Notes: generated by a model from the sequence alone, not told the origin. A stretch of 64,000 nucleotides of DNA from Hydrangea macrophylla (GCA_033977485.1 CM066984.1:28997501-29061500); one strand, 5' to 3'. Counted from the stretch's first letter, positions 23,649 through 36,764 are shown. Numbers and translations are program-made.

Positions 23649-24908
23649 ATTCACTTACTTATTTCTTTGGCATCGATTCACCATTTAGTGATCCATCAAA
23701 TGGACGTAAAAATGACCTTCTTGAATGGTGATCTACATGAAGAAATCTATATAGAACAACCTAATGACCGGTTTGTTCAACCTAGCCAAGAAAAGAAAGT
23801 GTATAACCTCATTAAGTCTTTACATGGACTTAAGCAAGCTCTGAAATAGTGGCATGAGAAATTTGATAAGGTTATACGATCAAATGGTTTCTGTATAAAC
23901 AATGCAGATAAATGCATCTACACTAAATATAGCAACAGTGGAGGTGTTATCATTTGTTTATATGTAGATGACATGCTCATTTTTGGAACCAACTTAAAAG
24001 TTGTGATAGAAACTGAGGAATTTCTTTTTGATAATTTCGATATGAAGAACATGGGGGAGGCCGATGTGATCTTACGTATTAAGCTCAAGAAAAATAATGA
24101 AAGCTTAGCACTAGTGTAATCACACTACATCGAGAATGTACTAAAGAAGTTTGGTCACTTTGAACAAAAACCAGTCTCAACTCCATTTGATCCTAATAGC
24201 AAATTAGTCAAGAACATTGGGAGAAGCAAATCGTAATTGGAGTATTCAAGAGTCATTAGGAGTTTAATGTATTTAATGCATTGTACTAGATCATATATTG
24301 CATGTACAGTCAGCATGTTGAGTAGATTCACTAGTAACCCAAGTCAAGAACATTGGGATGGAACTTCTCAGGTACTTAGGTACTTGAAGGGCATTATCGA
24401 TTATGGATCACATTATCAAGATTACCCATCTATTTTAGAAGGGTATAGTGATGCTAGCTGGAACACTGATACGGAATCCAAATCAACAACTGGGTGGATT
24501 TTTACCCTCAGAGGAGGAGTGATTTCTTGGGGATCCAAGAAACAAACATGCATATCACACTCGATGATGGAATCTGAGTTGATTGCCCTTAGGGCTGCAT
24601 GTAAAGAAGGTGAGTGGCTACGGAATTTAGTTATGGAAATTCCTTTATGGAAAAAGCCTACTCCATCAAATACTATCTAGTGTGATAGTCAAGCAACATT
24701 AGCTCGAGCAACTAGTAAGATGTACAATGGGAAGTCAAGACACATTGGTCTTAGACATAGCTATATTAATCAACTCCTAAGAGAAGGAATAATTAGTATG
24801 ACATATGTCAAATCAGTTGAGAATTTGGTAGATCCTTTGACGAAAGGACTTGTCCATGATATGGTTAAGAAAACATCAAAAGGAATGGGGCCAAGGTCTA
24901 TAATGTAA
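23649..24908 (+). pseudogene. Reverse transcriptase and RNase H of element A
   Basis: Continues with HQMDVKMTFLNGDLHEEIY, then YVDDM at about 23964 (the catalytic Asp pair), and RNase H with YSDASWNTD and ESELIALRAACKE. Stops occur at 23847, 24118, 24234 and 24678. It ends near 24908 with a C terminus carrying VDPLTKGL, typical of copia pol. Confidence 0.82.
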
Positions 24909-25479
24909 CTATTACCTTCAACGGAAAACCTAGGTTTTGAAACATAGGCTAGGTTCAATGGGAAAAACAAGTTGAATGAGTGATAACGCTAGAAAATGAT
25001 TTTTGTTCTATTCTTGGATGTTAAACTCTAGCGAATATTTGGGACACTTGTCATTTTGGAGGGTGAGTATTATACTCTTAATAAGTCTATAGTGCTATAC
25101 TGAGATGTAAAAGACAAGGCATCTTTAATTGACTTACTTATATGAGTGAGGAGGCTTGGCCACTTCTGAAGAGACTAAGACCTATCTCAAGTGCACTCAT
25201 GAAAACTGGGTTACACATATGGCCATAAACGTACGGACTTAAGAACTTTATAACTTATGTGAAATCAAATATGCTCGATGTGTCCATGTAGGCGTAAAAG
25301 GTCCTTGATTCAAAATCGCGGTTACCATAGCACCTGACGAAACTTGATATAGCTGTGCTAAACGGAGGTTCAAGTCCAAAAGACACCTATCCGATTATGT
25401 ATTTGTTTCAAAGAATGCTACAAAACAAAATTACATTATATATATACAATTATTTATGTATTTTAAAATAGGGGAGAAT
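24909..25479 (+). other. 3' untranslated part and polypurine tract of element A
   Basis: No coding content seen. The last bases, AATAGGGGAGAAT, form the polypurine tract directly before the 3' LTR. Confidence 0.65.
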
Positions 25480-26039
25480 TGTTAGAAATTTTAAAATACA
25501 TTTTGAATTAAGTCAAATAAAAATATTTGAAAATTAGGAGCTCAAGCACCTATTCCAGTTTAATGCACCTATTCGGTGCCGCGACGTGCGTGATGCCAAA
25601 TGCAACTCCAGATTTGAAGATGACACCTATTGGTTTCATTAGTTGCTTTTGTTACCTTTTCCAATTGATTAGGTGCATTAGGTATCATTAGGTGTCGTGT
25701 GAATAGGTGCAATAGGCACCATTTCTACTCTATAAATACATTACCGCCACGGTGCTATATAAGAAAAATTAATTTCTATTTTTCATTTTTCTATTTCTCC
25801 TTGTGGCATTCTTTTGTAAAGGTTCTAAAAGTTTAGGGTGTTTAAAGATTGTGCTAATTCTTTAAACACTAACAAGTGAATTTGGGTCCACTATATCCTG
25901 GGGACTAATTGGTATAAGCGCTTTTTGCACTCGCAATTTATTGGAAGTGCGGCAAATTTGTCTTAAAGATAGCGATTCATCGTGCCTTGGTTCCTAAATT
26001 TGCCTAGTCTCTATTTATATTATTTACATACTTCCAACA
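25480..26039 (+). repeat. 3' LTR of element A
   Basis: 560 bp, TGTTAGAAATTTT...CTTCCAACA, with TATAAATA at 25731-25738. It is the complete copy of the LTR whose 5' partner is cut at 21530. Confidence 0.85.
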
Positions 26040-26594
26040 ATAATTGGCCCTAACTTAATGACACACCGACCTCGGCAAGAACCGAACTCTCGAATCCACA
26101 TTACACAATAGACCACATGACCGATTTGGTCTTACAACTGATGCTAACATGCACAGATCAACCAACAAGGTTATCCAACACATAGATGCCTCTCACATCC
26201 ATCAACACACTTATCAATTTGAGTACATTATTCACGCATAGACCTTTATTATATCATTAATGATTCGACCAGACGCATTTCCATTACTCGTTACAAACTG
26301 ATCATTATGTTCTAGCATAATATAGAATTAACATGTTCAGAAGTTCAACATATAAGGATTAAGTCTATCGTCACTTCAAATTTATCATTTATATGAATTA
26401 CTAAATTACACATGGTATCATTACATAAGCATAAAGTACAATTTGAGAAAACATGAACTTACCATACGTATACTTATCCGTTGTATACAACTTAAGGTGC
26501 AGCTAACAAAGCTCGTAGTACAACACATATAGCAGGGAACATAATAAGTTTTTGCATAAAAACAAACAAATTTTAGCATACTGTAAAGCTTGAG

Positions 26595-26665
26595 CTTATA
26601 CCACTCGAGCTCTCCGGGAAACTTGAGCGCTCCAGGCTCGAGCACTCTTACTTGCTCGAGCGTTT
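26595..26665. repeat. CTCGAG motif cluster in element X
   Basis: Four or five copies of GCTCGAGC/GAGCGCTC-like palindromes. Single copies also lie at 31734-31752, upstream of the TATA-like box. Confidence 0.65.
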
Positions 26666-26889
26666 GGGTTTAGTAGTATTCTAGAAGTTTGTTTTACTTA
26701 GCAATATAACTACGATTTTGATACTTAAATCTTTGAAATCTCTATTCAAAGCACACATGTAACTTAATAAACAGATTATATATGTACATATGCACATCAT
26801 ATATGAAATATAGCACTCATAAAGTGATCAAGACCCAATGGATGATGAAATTTATGAAATCTTAAGGAATAGATGAAGGTTATGATGAT

Positions 26890-27127
26890 TGTTAGAATAT
26901 ATAAAAAAAAGGAGAGAGAGTGAAACAATACTGTGAATTGTGTATTGAATGGTGTGATGAAACCTTACAATGAGTGGCCTTTATATAGGCCAAGAGAGAA
27001 TCCTAAAAGGGAAAGAAATGTACCTAGGCTAGTAGTACAACTGGTAGTATAATGTATCTAGACAGTAAGTATAGTAAGATATAATAGGTACAAGGATGTA
27101 GATAAATATTCTAACATTATTCGAACA
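26890..27127 (-). repeat. 3' LTR of element F
   Basis: 238 bp, plus-strand ends TGTTAGAAT...ATTCGAACA. Preceded in transcription direction by the polypurine-like GAGTTTGAGGGGCGC (complement of 27128-27142). Confidence 0.9.
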
Positions 27128-27142
27128 GCGCCCCTCAAACTC

Positions 27143-28560
27143 AAGGTGGTAGAATGGAAACTAACTTAAGTTTGGAAACTAAATCCTGAAGACGTCTCGG
27201 TGGATGAGCTATGGTGAATATGCCAGCAGTTTAATCAACAGACGAGACTAAGTTAAGTTGAATGGTACCACACGAAAGATGATGACGAACAAAATGACAA
27301 TCGATCTCAATGTGTTTTGTACATTCATGGAAAAGATCATTGTGAGCAATTTGAATGGCACTTTGGTTGTCACAACTGATGGTTGTAGCATTTGGATGAT
27401 TGACCCCCTATGTCCTCAAGTAACTAGCGTAGCCAGAGAGGTTTCTAAGTGGTATCAGCAAGAGCATGATATTCAGCTTCTGTACTAGATTGGGTAACAA
27501 CAGTTTGCTTCTTACTACACTAGGAATGAGAGAGTCACCCAAGAAAAAGCAATACCCAGTAGTGGAATGGCGGTCAGTAGGATCTCCTGCCCAGTCTACA
27601 TCTGAGTAGGCACGTAGCTCAAGAGAGGAGTGAGCAGAGAAGTGGAGGCCATGAAATAAGATCCCTTTGATGTACCTGAGAATGTGGAGAACTACTGCAT
27701 AATGAGGAGAACGAGGAGCAGATAGAAATTGGCTTATAATATGGACAACATAGGAGATATCAGGTCTAGTAATTGTTAGATAAACGAGACTCCCAACAAG
27801 ATGATGATATAAAGTAAAATCATCTAAGGGTATACCATTGATAGAAGTGAGCCTACAGTTAGGCTTGAGAGGAGTGGTACTAGTCTTGCTGTCTGTGAGT
27901 CCCGCCTGTGTAAGCAAGTTTGAGGCATACTTGGCTTGAGAAAGATAATATCCATCAGAACTGGAAGTGATCTCAAGGCCTAGAAAATAGTTAAGTTTGC
28001 CAAGATTTTTCATTTCAACATGTTGGCTGATATGGGTTTTGAGATCCAAGATTCCATATGCATCATCTCCTAGAGGAGAAGCAGAATAATGCCCCAGTCA
28101 GTTCTACGGATGAAAAGAGCTGAATCATATGAGCTGCCTGTGAACCCAAAGCACTTAACAATGGTGTTGAATTTTGCAAACCAAGGCCAAGGAGCTTGCT
28201 TGAGACCATATAGAGCTTGCCGGAGCTTCCAAACTGGATGAGGATGATAATGATAACCAGGGGGGGGGGACGTATGTAAACTTCTTTAGTGAGATCACCA
28301 TTGAGAAAGGCATTTTTGATATCCATTTGGAATAAGTCTCAAGATGAACGACAGCAACTACAATGAGGCTGCGAATAGAGATGAGACGGGCAATGGGGGC
28401 AAATGTTTCCTCATAATCAATCCCATACTCTTGGGTAAAGCCCTTGGCTACTAGGTGGGCTTTGTAGCGATCAATGGATCCATATAAGTGAGTTTTAATC
28501 TTTTAAACCCACTTGCATCCCATAGCATTCTTGCCACTTGGCAAGTCCACCAAATCCTAT
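27143..28560 (-). pseudogene. Reverse transcriptase and RNase H of element F
   Basis: On the minus strand: [20 protein letters not shown], then [18 protein letters not shown] (about 28326), and LGLEITSSSDGYYLSQAKY (about 27985). RNase H follows with YSDVDWAGDPTDRHSTTGY. The catalytic YVDD site is destroyed: the region around 28060-28080 reads Leu-Leu-Leu-stop-Glu-Met-Met. Frames change several times, and a run of nine or more Gs on the plus strand lies at 28261-28269. Confidence 0.82.
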
Positions 28561-29720
28561 GTGTGATTTTGTTCAAGTGCCCGCAATTGATCATCCATTG
28601 CTTTTTGCCAAAGAGGATTCAAATTGGCCTCATGGTAAGAGAGAATTTTAGAAAAATAATGGTAATCCCAAAGATGAATTGGAGGAGTTTTTACTTGGTC
28701 ACTACGTTTAGGAAGAGGGTCAGGGTCTGATGCAGACCCATCAGATGGAGCATCAGATGGAGGAGTTCATTAGAGATTGTGGTGGACAAATCAGATGAAG
28801 AGTCTATAGATGTGGACATGGGTAGAGAGGCAGACAAAGATGCTGATTCAGAGTGAGAACTTATATTAGGGGTGTCAAGAAATAGATCTACTAAGGGGTC
28901 AGTGAAGTAGAAATAAGTACTTGCAAGAGATAGATGAAACTAGGACATGGACGAAAACATTTTGTGTTCTTAGAAGACAACATGACGAGATACACGAAGA
29001 TGTTTGGAGTAAGGGTCCCAACATTGATAGCCTCTGTGTTCAATACCATACCCCAAGAAATAACATAAGCGAGCTCGAGATTCTAGTTTTGTGCACTTAT
29101 ATGGCTGTAGTAAGACAAAGCAGGCAGAACCAAAGACTTTAAGGGTAGTATAGTCAGTAGGGCGGTTATATAGATGCTTATACTATGACTTATTTTAGTA
29201 GTGGGAGAAGGGACACGGTTTATGGTGTAAATGGCAGTGAGGGTAGCCTCTCCCCAAAATTGTTCAGGACATGAAGCAGATGTGAGAAGAGCTCAAATAA
29301 TATTAAGAATATGTCAGTGTTTACGCTCGGCTATCCCATTTTGTTGGGAGGTGCCTGGACAGGAACGATGGGAAAGAGTGCCATGCTGGCGAAGAAAATT
29401 TAAAACACTTTTTTCTTTGTATTCTTGGGCATTATTAGCTCGAAACACTTTGATATTGCAAGAAAATTGAGTTTTGATCATGTTAGCAAAATAAAAGTAA
29501 ATCTGGGGTAATTCAGATCAATTTTCATTAGATATAGCCAAGTGTATTATGAAAAATCATCGACAAAGATCACATAATATCTAGATCCTCCCATGGGGAC
29601 AGTTGGAGAGGGACCCCAAACATCAAAGTGAATTAGATCAAAAGGTGCAGAGGAAATAGAATCACTGGTATTAAATGGTAAAGTTGGTTGTTTGGCAAGT
29701 TGACAAGGTAAACAATCAAC
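28561..29720 (-). pseudogene. Integrase region of element F
   Basis: The minus strand shows HFDVWGPSP (first catalytic Asp) and YYVIFVDDFS from about 29640, followed by many stops. The part nearer reverse transcriptase (28561-29000) encodes a serine- and proline-rich linker. No intact frame. Confidence 0.75.
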
Positions 29721-30954
29721 ATTTTCAACTTTAATTGGACCTAACTGACTACTTGGTGCTAAGGATTTTAACTGACTTAGAGAAACATGACCTAAACGAG
29801 AGCGCCAGAGGTGAAAGGTAAGGTGGTCGATACTGAAGCTATCGTTTGAGTTGGTGAAATGAAGTGAGATGGAATATAGAGATTGTTAAGTTCCAATAAT
29901 CATTGTATTTTATGACCTGTCCCAAGAGTCTGTCCCATTTTTGAATCTTGTACTAGACATCTAGAATTAGAGAAAGAGATGCTAAGTCCGAGTTCACACA
30001 ATTGAGCAACAGATATAAGATTTTAAGTGAGTTTAGGAATAAGATAAGTGTCAGGGAGAGATGTGTGAGTGGTAGAGACTTGCCCTATGTGACTAACGTT
30101 CATATGGGAACCATCAACTGTGTGTATGGATGGTGTATTAAGAGTAGAATGTTTGGTAGAGAATGTAGTGGGATTAGAGGTCATATGGTTACAGCAACCA
30201 GAGTCAAAGAACTAAGAAGATATACCTGGGGCAACAAATAGAGCAGTAGGAGCCGTGTTACTAGAATGATCAAGAACTCGTTTGATGATGTTCGCAAGGA
30301 GGGAAACATAGATGGATGAAGGGGTATATGACTTAGAAGATGATCACCCCTAGGTAGAAATAGTAGTGGATGATGATGAACAACCTCAGGACCGATTATA
30401 CTGTGAATATCTGGAAGGATTCTCATTGCAATCATCAAGATAGTGCCCTGGTCCATGCTTGTGACAGAAAGTACACACTCTGATAGGACAATGCAATAGA
30501 TATGTCCTGGTTTGTGACAGTATCTGCAGGAGGGATCTGTGAGAGGCTCTATGATGTGTAATATAAGTCTGAGAGTGGTAGAATTGATCTAGGTAGCAGG
30601 TCGTGTGGTGATATGACTGAGGGAGCCTGGATGAAGAAGTGGAATCCAGGAAATAGAGACAGCTGGGTGGTGGTGACTAGGCGGCAGAGGTGGTGACCGA
30701 GCGATGAAGGCAGTGATAGCAACAAAGCCCAAGTTGAGGTAGCGAGGTGACCAAAAGGAGGAGGTTGGGCAGGGTAGACGTGGATGGTGATAGCCAGGTA
30801 GCGGAGGTGACGGGGCTAAGGCGACACGATTACAAACTTGAGGCAACTACAAGAAGGATTTTTGATGTGGAGGATCCACTATTGTGGCAACCACAGAGCA
30901 TACTTTCCTTTTGAGAGGTCTCCCGGAGGAGGAAGAGGCCACCAGGAGTTTATA
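29721..30954 (-). pseudogene. gag and protease region of element F
   Basis: A zinc-knuckle sequence, CTFCHKHGPGHYLDDC, lies at about 30485-30438, preceded by a second Cys/His cluster (CRYCHKPGHI). The protease part follows at 30300-29900 but is too broken to show an active site. The gag N terminus up to 30954 is proline- and serine-rich in the open frames and not clearly alignable. Confidence 0.6.
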
Positions 30955-30966
30955 GCTTTGATACCA
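30955..30966 (-). other. Primer-binding site of element F
   Basis: The minus strand reads TGGTATCAAAGC, one mismatch from the iMet site, directly adjacent to the 5' LTR. Confidence 0.85.
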
Positions 30967-31215
30967 TATTAGAATATATAAGAGAGGAAGAGAGAGTGAA
31001 ATAATACTATGAATTATGTATTAAATGGTATGATGAAACCTTACAATGAGTAGCCTTTATATAGGCCAAGAGAGAATCCTAAAAGGAAAAGAAAATTACC
31101 CAGGCTAGTAGTACAATTGGTAGTATAACTGGTAATACAATGTATCTAGACAGTAAGTATAGTAAGATACAATAGGAACAACAATGTAGACAAATATTCT
31201 AACATTATTCTAACA
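30967..31215 (-). repeat. 5' LTR of element F
   Basis: 249 bp, partner of 26890-27127. The first plus-strand dinucleotide is mutated (TATTAG for TGTTAG). Confidence 0.9.
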
Positions 31216-31326
31216 ATGATCTTGACTAAATCTTGTTCAATTAATCATATGCAATCAAATTTACATATTATATACATGTATATATACATATTATGTGTGA
31301 GTTAAAGTACTCACAATGCAATAGAT

Positions 31327-31446
31327 GATGCAATAGATGTGAGATTTGAGGAAGATGATGAAGATGTTGTTGAGGATGGTGATCATGATGCAATAAATGT
31401 GAGATTTGAGGAAGATGATGAAGATGGTGTTGACGATGATGATCAT
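31327..31446. repeat. 60-bp tandem duplication
   Basis: Two copies (31327-31386 and 31387-31446) of a GATGCAATA(G/A)ATGTGAGATT unit with a few differences, inside element X. Confidence 0.88.
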
Positions 31447-32168
31447 GAGGTTAGGACTACCAAAACTTGAGAAGAACTCCAAGATTATAGCTCTGGAACT
31501 TCAAGGAACTTGAGAGGACACTAATTATGCAGCAAAGATGATAAATTTAAGCATGGATGAGCTTGCATGTGAATGGATCAAGGACACGCAAGAGAAAACT
31601 TGATTTTATCTCTAACTCTCTCTCAAACACTCTCTGTCTGTATCTCTCTATTTCTGTAAACCAAAATGGATGATATGGTATGGTTTTTATAGAATTTGAG
31701 AGCCCAGGGGCAAAGCAGTCTTTTCATAACTTTTTAGCTCGAGTGCTCGGGTTTGTAAAAACAAGGAAGTTTTGGTTTGATCAAAGGGTTTATGTTATGC
31801 AATGTATGAACACTCATGTATTGACAAGCGTTCTCAAAACCTCAGTTACACAAATAGAAAATATTAATAACATATATCCGAAAATTACATTATCAATAAT
31901 AGAAATTACGGGTGTTCTAGTTATCTATGTCAAATCTAATTTTCAAAATATACTTGTACCAAAATATATTTTCAATACAAATTGTTCTTTTTGAGACATT
32001 TTTTTAAAAACATAATCAACATAGTTAATACAGATCATGCTTACCTATTGCTCATTCAAGCACCTAATTGGGTGGCACAAGAGACCCATCATTTTTCATC
32101 ATTCATTTATCCTCATCTTATTCATAGAAAGTAATAGGTCCTACTAACTCACCCAATGAAATACATAG

Positions 32169-32170
<2 letters not shown>

Positions 32171-32215
<45 letters not shown>

Positions 32216-32216
32216 A
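32171..32216. repeat. (GA)n microsatellite
   Basis: About 23 GA units with one interruption at 32205. Confidence 0.95.
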
Positions 32217-32435
32217 TTTTGCTATTGATAGGGGTCTGATATGACAGAGTTTAAAAATGTGACTTACTGTTTGGGTCATGCTCGACTTGAAGTTGAAGGA
32301 CGAAAACAACTCTTTGCCTTTTTTGACTTTGGCCCAAATTTTGAAAACTTTTTTGTGGAAAAAAATGTTCTCAAATGTGTTTGCATTTTTCGTTTTCTGA
32401 AGAGATGAAAAATGGAAATAGAAAAACAAAAAACT

Positions 32436-32640
32436 GCAACTTGGGGTGTACACGAGCTGAGCTGCTCAACAAGGGCTCACGGCTCGGGTTGATAGCAGCT
32501 CGGCTCGTATAATAAACGAGCCAAGCTCGAGCTTGAATAAAAAGCTCGTTTAATAAGCAAGCCAAGCCTGAGCACACATGGGCTCTGTCCAATAAGACTC
32601 CTGAGCAGTTCGATTAAGGCTCGTATAGTATGCTTGTGAA
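32436..32640. repeat. GAGCTC-rich dispersed repeat, copy 1
   Basis: Begins GGGGTGTACACGAGCTGAG and is full of GCTCG/CGAGC palindromes. It resembles the sequence at 63414-63575 (with its start at 32944-32953), so it is a dispersed repeat. The right end is unclear. Confidence 0.65.
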
Positions 32641-32953
32641 AAATCTCTTTAATAGGTTTGATGAGGGCTTGTTTAATTATACATATATATGATAATTATA
32701 AAATATAATACATGCATAATGTAAAGTATTTAAAATTGAAAGAATATTATATATATAATAATAATTATAAAAAAAATAATATATGTATTATGCAAAGTAT
32801 TTAAAATTGAAAGAATATTGGCATATTATAATGTGCATAGCCTAAATTCATGTACCAATCAATTGTTTTAGGGGTATATATATATATATGCCAATTGTTA
32901 AGCATTGAGCTTGGTCCGTGGGTTGGCAACTTAAACTTGCTATTAGGGGTGTA

Positions 32954-34584
32954 TGACACGGAGATTATTTGTGTGCGCTTGTGTACTATACCCAAGTGTA
33001 GGTAGACGTGCAAGTAGTAATTTGGTTAAGACCAGGTCGATCCCACAGGGAAGGTTGAGAACTAAAATACTTAGATTAAACTCTAGAAAGGAAATAAAAA
33101 TTTAATAATCCAGAAAGGTGTGGAACACAAAGTTCCACGATTATCAACTACTAAATGTAAAGCAACTAAATTAAACTAATGATTAACTAATTAACTAAAG
33201 TGATATTTTAAAACGGTTTTTCTTAATAAAAAAAACATTGGGATCATACGAATCCACAGTGACCTAGCCGTCTACCATGCAATTGCATTTAAAGCCCTAT
33301 GGAGTACATCCACAATAGCATTCCGTATTTCTCTAAAAATGAAGAATCAATAGTCCTGTCATGACTGGGACTATATCATCACAGTTAATTTGAAATACAT
33401 GAAAGCGGTTTAAATTAATAGTTAAGACTTGCACTCTAAATGGTGTTAGCATTCAAAGTGGTTTGCAAAAGTTATTGAAGAAAAATGCCTTAAGGCTTAA
33501 AGTTCAGAAACTGTTTTGAAAAACTGAGCATTTTGGGACAGTTTGATAATGAATCTCAAAAACAGAAAGTCTAGGAATAATGCATAGGATGTTCTCAAGA
33601 ATTTGAAGGTTCGATCGATTGATGCGCCTTCGATTGATCGAACATCATCATCTCTTAATCGATCGACATTTCTTAAATCGATTGACTGTATCACTGTATC
33701 CATCGATAGAACTGACTTCGATTGATCGCACACAGGAATTTCACTGGTGCATGACAGAGGCTGGTGATCACTATTTCATCATGATCTCCCAACCCGGGGA
33801 TTACTCAGACATGGTCTGGAGTGTCACAGATTCGTTTTTAACGTAAATATCCATTAAAGTCCTGTTTGGTTGAGATTTAAACATCAAAACTATAAAAACT
33901 ATGAGTGTAACACTATCTAACATGCAAGTCTATGTTCTTAACCGATTATACTACAAGAATAACAAAGCAGAATGTAAATAAACTAATGTAATAGAAGTTG
34001 GAACGAACAACTATGATTACTCGATGAGAAACTAAAACAAAATAATAATAATCCTTGAGAACACCTACAAAAATAATGTAAACTCTTGAACTCTCTCTAT
34101 AAATTGATGAAAAGTAGAGTGGGCGTCCTTATGGACGTATACAAAATATACTAAAATCTAGAGCTAGGGTTAAAAATTATGTCTCTGTTGCGTGCGCCTA
34201 CGTTCTTATAAAAGCCATGTTCGATCGATCGAACATAACTCGATCGATTGAACTTCTGGAATCTTTGAGCGCTTGAACGTAATTCGATCGATCGAAACCT
34301 CGATCGCTTGAGGTATGTTCGATCACTTGAGCTTCACTTTTCATGTTTGCATTGTCTTCCTTATAATCTAGCATTCCCTTTCATCTTGCTATTCAGTTCT
34401 TCACACAGCAAACAGTGATCTACACAAATTATAGCTAAACCAATACAACTTATCATAGATTAATCATATTATGTAAAAGCTGGCATTGTAATCCAATTTG
34501 CAGATTTACAAGGGAGTTGTAGACTAAATCAGTGTATTTCTTTATTTTAGCGCGGTTGTATTTAACAAATACCGCCGCATGTCA
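32954..34584 (-). repeat. 3' LTR of element G
   Basis: 1631 bp. The minus strand begins TGACATGCGG and ends CCGTGTCA, with inverted TGACA/TGTCA ends. CGATCG arrays at 33608-33732 and 34218-34330. An apparent hairpin ORF across the arrays is not coding. Confidence 0.9.
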
Positions 34585-36764
34585 TAACCCCCAACTAGTG
34601 AATTACTAGTCCCTAGCAATAAAGCGAAAATAAAAATAAGCTAAACTATTACTACAATGACTAAACCAAAACAAAATAAACTAAAGCAAACTAATCTAAA
34701 TAGAAAGAGAAACTACCTAACTCACTTTCGCAGGAATCGCGGTTGCATTTAGTGAATGCAACAAGACGTTAAACCCCTAAGTTCCCCCTAGTGGACGAGT
34801 GTCGTCTCGTGAGGGTTTGCAGTGAATATACCCACAAAATTCTCAATTTTAAGCTTAAAAAGATATAGAATAACTTGTGAACACTCCCTCCCATCCAACT
34901 ATTAACTTAGCTCTACAAAACATATCAACCTTAAACAAACCATGAAAGAAACTCACATGCTCCTCATGTCACCAAGATGAATATAACATATGTATCGCAA
35001 TCATGTATCCGTGTGTGTGTGAAGTTAACAGCTATTCATCAAACTTTATTTAGAGTTGTTTAGACTATCATACCCTCACAACTTGTAGTTTCAACTCAAT
35101 TCTCACACGAATTTACACTCAAAATTAAACGTCCCTCTGAAACTTAGTTAAAAAAAAATGATCGCACATAGTATGAAAACTTTGATAGGAGTGATTTTTC
35201 TGGATGCTAATGCTTTCATATCAGGCTCTATAAGGGACGAACATTTAGAGTGTATAGTCTCGCGATGGAATACTACTAACTAGAGGAGCAAAATGCCGTG
35301 GATAACTCAAATTACACGTTCATGTTCAAACTAATCTATTAAGGATCATTAAGACTTTGACTTTTTGGTTTTAATATAGTAGGATAGATATGAGAGGGGC
35401 AAGAATCGCACATCTTTAGCATTTGATTGAGTCTAATAATTTCTTCTTCACTTCATTCTAACCATTCTCTATATTCATATTTATATATTTTTTTTCTTTA
35501 CTCCATTTTTTTTGAATAATAAAACATTCAAATATCTCCTTGTATATTTCTTTTTATAAGGTCACTCCCACAACTACTCCCTTCCATACTTCAACAGCTT
35601 AACCACATTAGATGTGCAATGGGGTTCATTGAGGTCAAAGTATAAGATTAAAAATTCGGGTTTCCATACTAGAAGTGGCAATATTTAATCAGTGTGGGGT
35701 TGATAACAAAATAGATTATTGAATGTTGATACAGGTATATGAAAAGGTTAAGGAACGAATAACGATAGCTTAAATCATTTTCTTAAGTACTTCTTAGTTT
35801 GAGCACTTCAGTGTTCATTGAGTTTAGTTGGTAAATCCTGAATGTTCTCCTCTAATAAGCAACTACAGTGAAGAATTAAATGAGACTAGTGCAACGAATT
35901 TAATACGCATGTTCAAGAAAAATAATTTGAATTCTTATGTGATAATTCCCTCAGAATCAAAGATTGGATCAAAAGCTCACTAAGGGTAACTAGTTTCCAC
36001 TGCTCATTCCTTAGAGCACAAAAGTCGTATTAACTCTATTTTAGGTTTTCTACATAGCTATTAACACGTGCATATGGATTTTGGATACACGAATGGTCAA
36101 TATATGCAATCACCCCAGTGAAACTAAAAAAAAAATGCGTGAACTTAATTCATAAAAGAATAAGATTAATATGAATGTATCATTGCTTGATAATGACGAA
36201 ATAGGAGTGAATATTCAAAGTTGTTCTACCAATAAAGTTTAGGATTAAAATTTCAAAAATTTTCACATTTCTTTAATTTTTTTCCAATTTGTTTAATTTT
36301 TAAATTTAATCCAATTCTAATCGAGATTGTATGATATGTGCAATAAAGTTATCCAGATTGCTAAGTATAAACATGTGCAGGTGATTATCTATCTACATTC
36401 CACCCCCAACTGAAAATTGTGATGTCCTCAGAAGTTAATTTTCAAAAATAAATAGAGAGATATCACCTGAGAGAGCAAAGCAATAACCGCAAGCATAGCA
36501 ATCTGTAAAGAAGGCATATATAAACTCCAAGCAGCCAAGATCAATAGAAAGAAAATATGAAATGATATAACATGAGATCCATACATAATATAAAAACTGA
36601 TCACTTGGATGATAAAACAATAAAAGCAACAGAGCAGTGATCAAAATGTCCAATCATAACCATATAGGCCAAAATATCCACATACCCAAAAGAAAACTAC
36701 GAGAGAAGAGAGAGAACAGTAATAAACAAAATACAACAAAACACCCACTCTCAACGGACATAAT
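34585..36764 (-). other. 3' untranslated region of element G
   Basis: About 2.2 kb, AT-rich, no protein recognised. It matches the 53968-56030 region of element H, for example around 34740-34850 against 55770-55890. The bases next to the LTR read AGTTGGGGGTTA on the minus strand, the polypurine tract. Confidence 0.7.

Larger units (their letters stand above)
21530..26039 (+). mobile_element. Element A: Ty1/copia retrotransposon with truncated 5' LTR
   Basis: Plus-strand order is 5' LTR remnant (21530-21926), short gag start, integrase, reverse transcriptase and RNase H, polypurine tract and 3' LTR (25480-26039). The first part of the 5' LTR is missing because element B inserted there. It should reappear left of the window. 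The right flank 26040-26044 (ATAAT) is the expected target duplication. I see no iMet primer site after the 5' LTR. A deletion has removed most of gag and the protease. Confidence 0.85.
26890..31215 (-). mobile_element. Element F: small Ty1/copia retrotransposon (Ale-like)
   Basis: LTRs of 238 bp (26890-27127) and 249 bp (30967-31215) enclose a minus-strand copia polyprotein. The target duplication ATGAT is present at 26885-26889 and 31216-31220. A near-perfect iMet primer site abuts the right (5') LTR. Small LTRs and a total of 4.3 kb fit the Ale/Retrofit-type copia lineage, but that is inference. The coding region is heavily broken. Confidence 0.9.
26040..31922 (-). repeat. Element X: chromovirus-like LTR fragment, split by F
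   Basis: Sequence at 26045-26889 and 31221-31922, excluding element F. On the minus strand it starts near GAACACCCGTAATTTC (31922) and runs to TGTCATTAAGTTAGGGCC near 26047, with GACTTCGG-like sequence and GCCGAGGTCGG. These features recall LTRs of Tekay-type chromoviruses. TATA-like TCTATAAAAACC lies at 31682-31693 and CTCGAG motifs at 31734-31752 and 26595-26665. The far end would lie left of element A, outside the window. The assignment is inferred, and no coding sequence supports it. Confidence 0.35.
31923..32953. other. Non-coding stretch left of element G
   Basis: No gene seen. It holds the (GA)n run, a GAGCTC-rich repeat and AT-rich sequence around 32660-32900, where a segment ending AAAGTATTTAAAATTGAAAG is partly duplicated. 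It lies between the left nest and element G. Confidence 0.6.
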
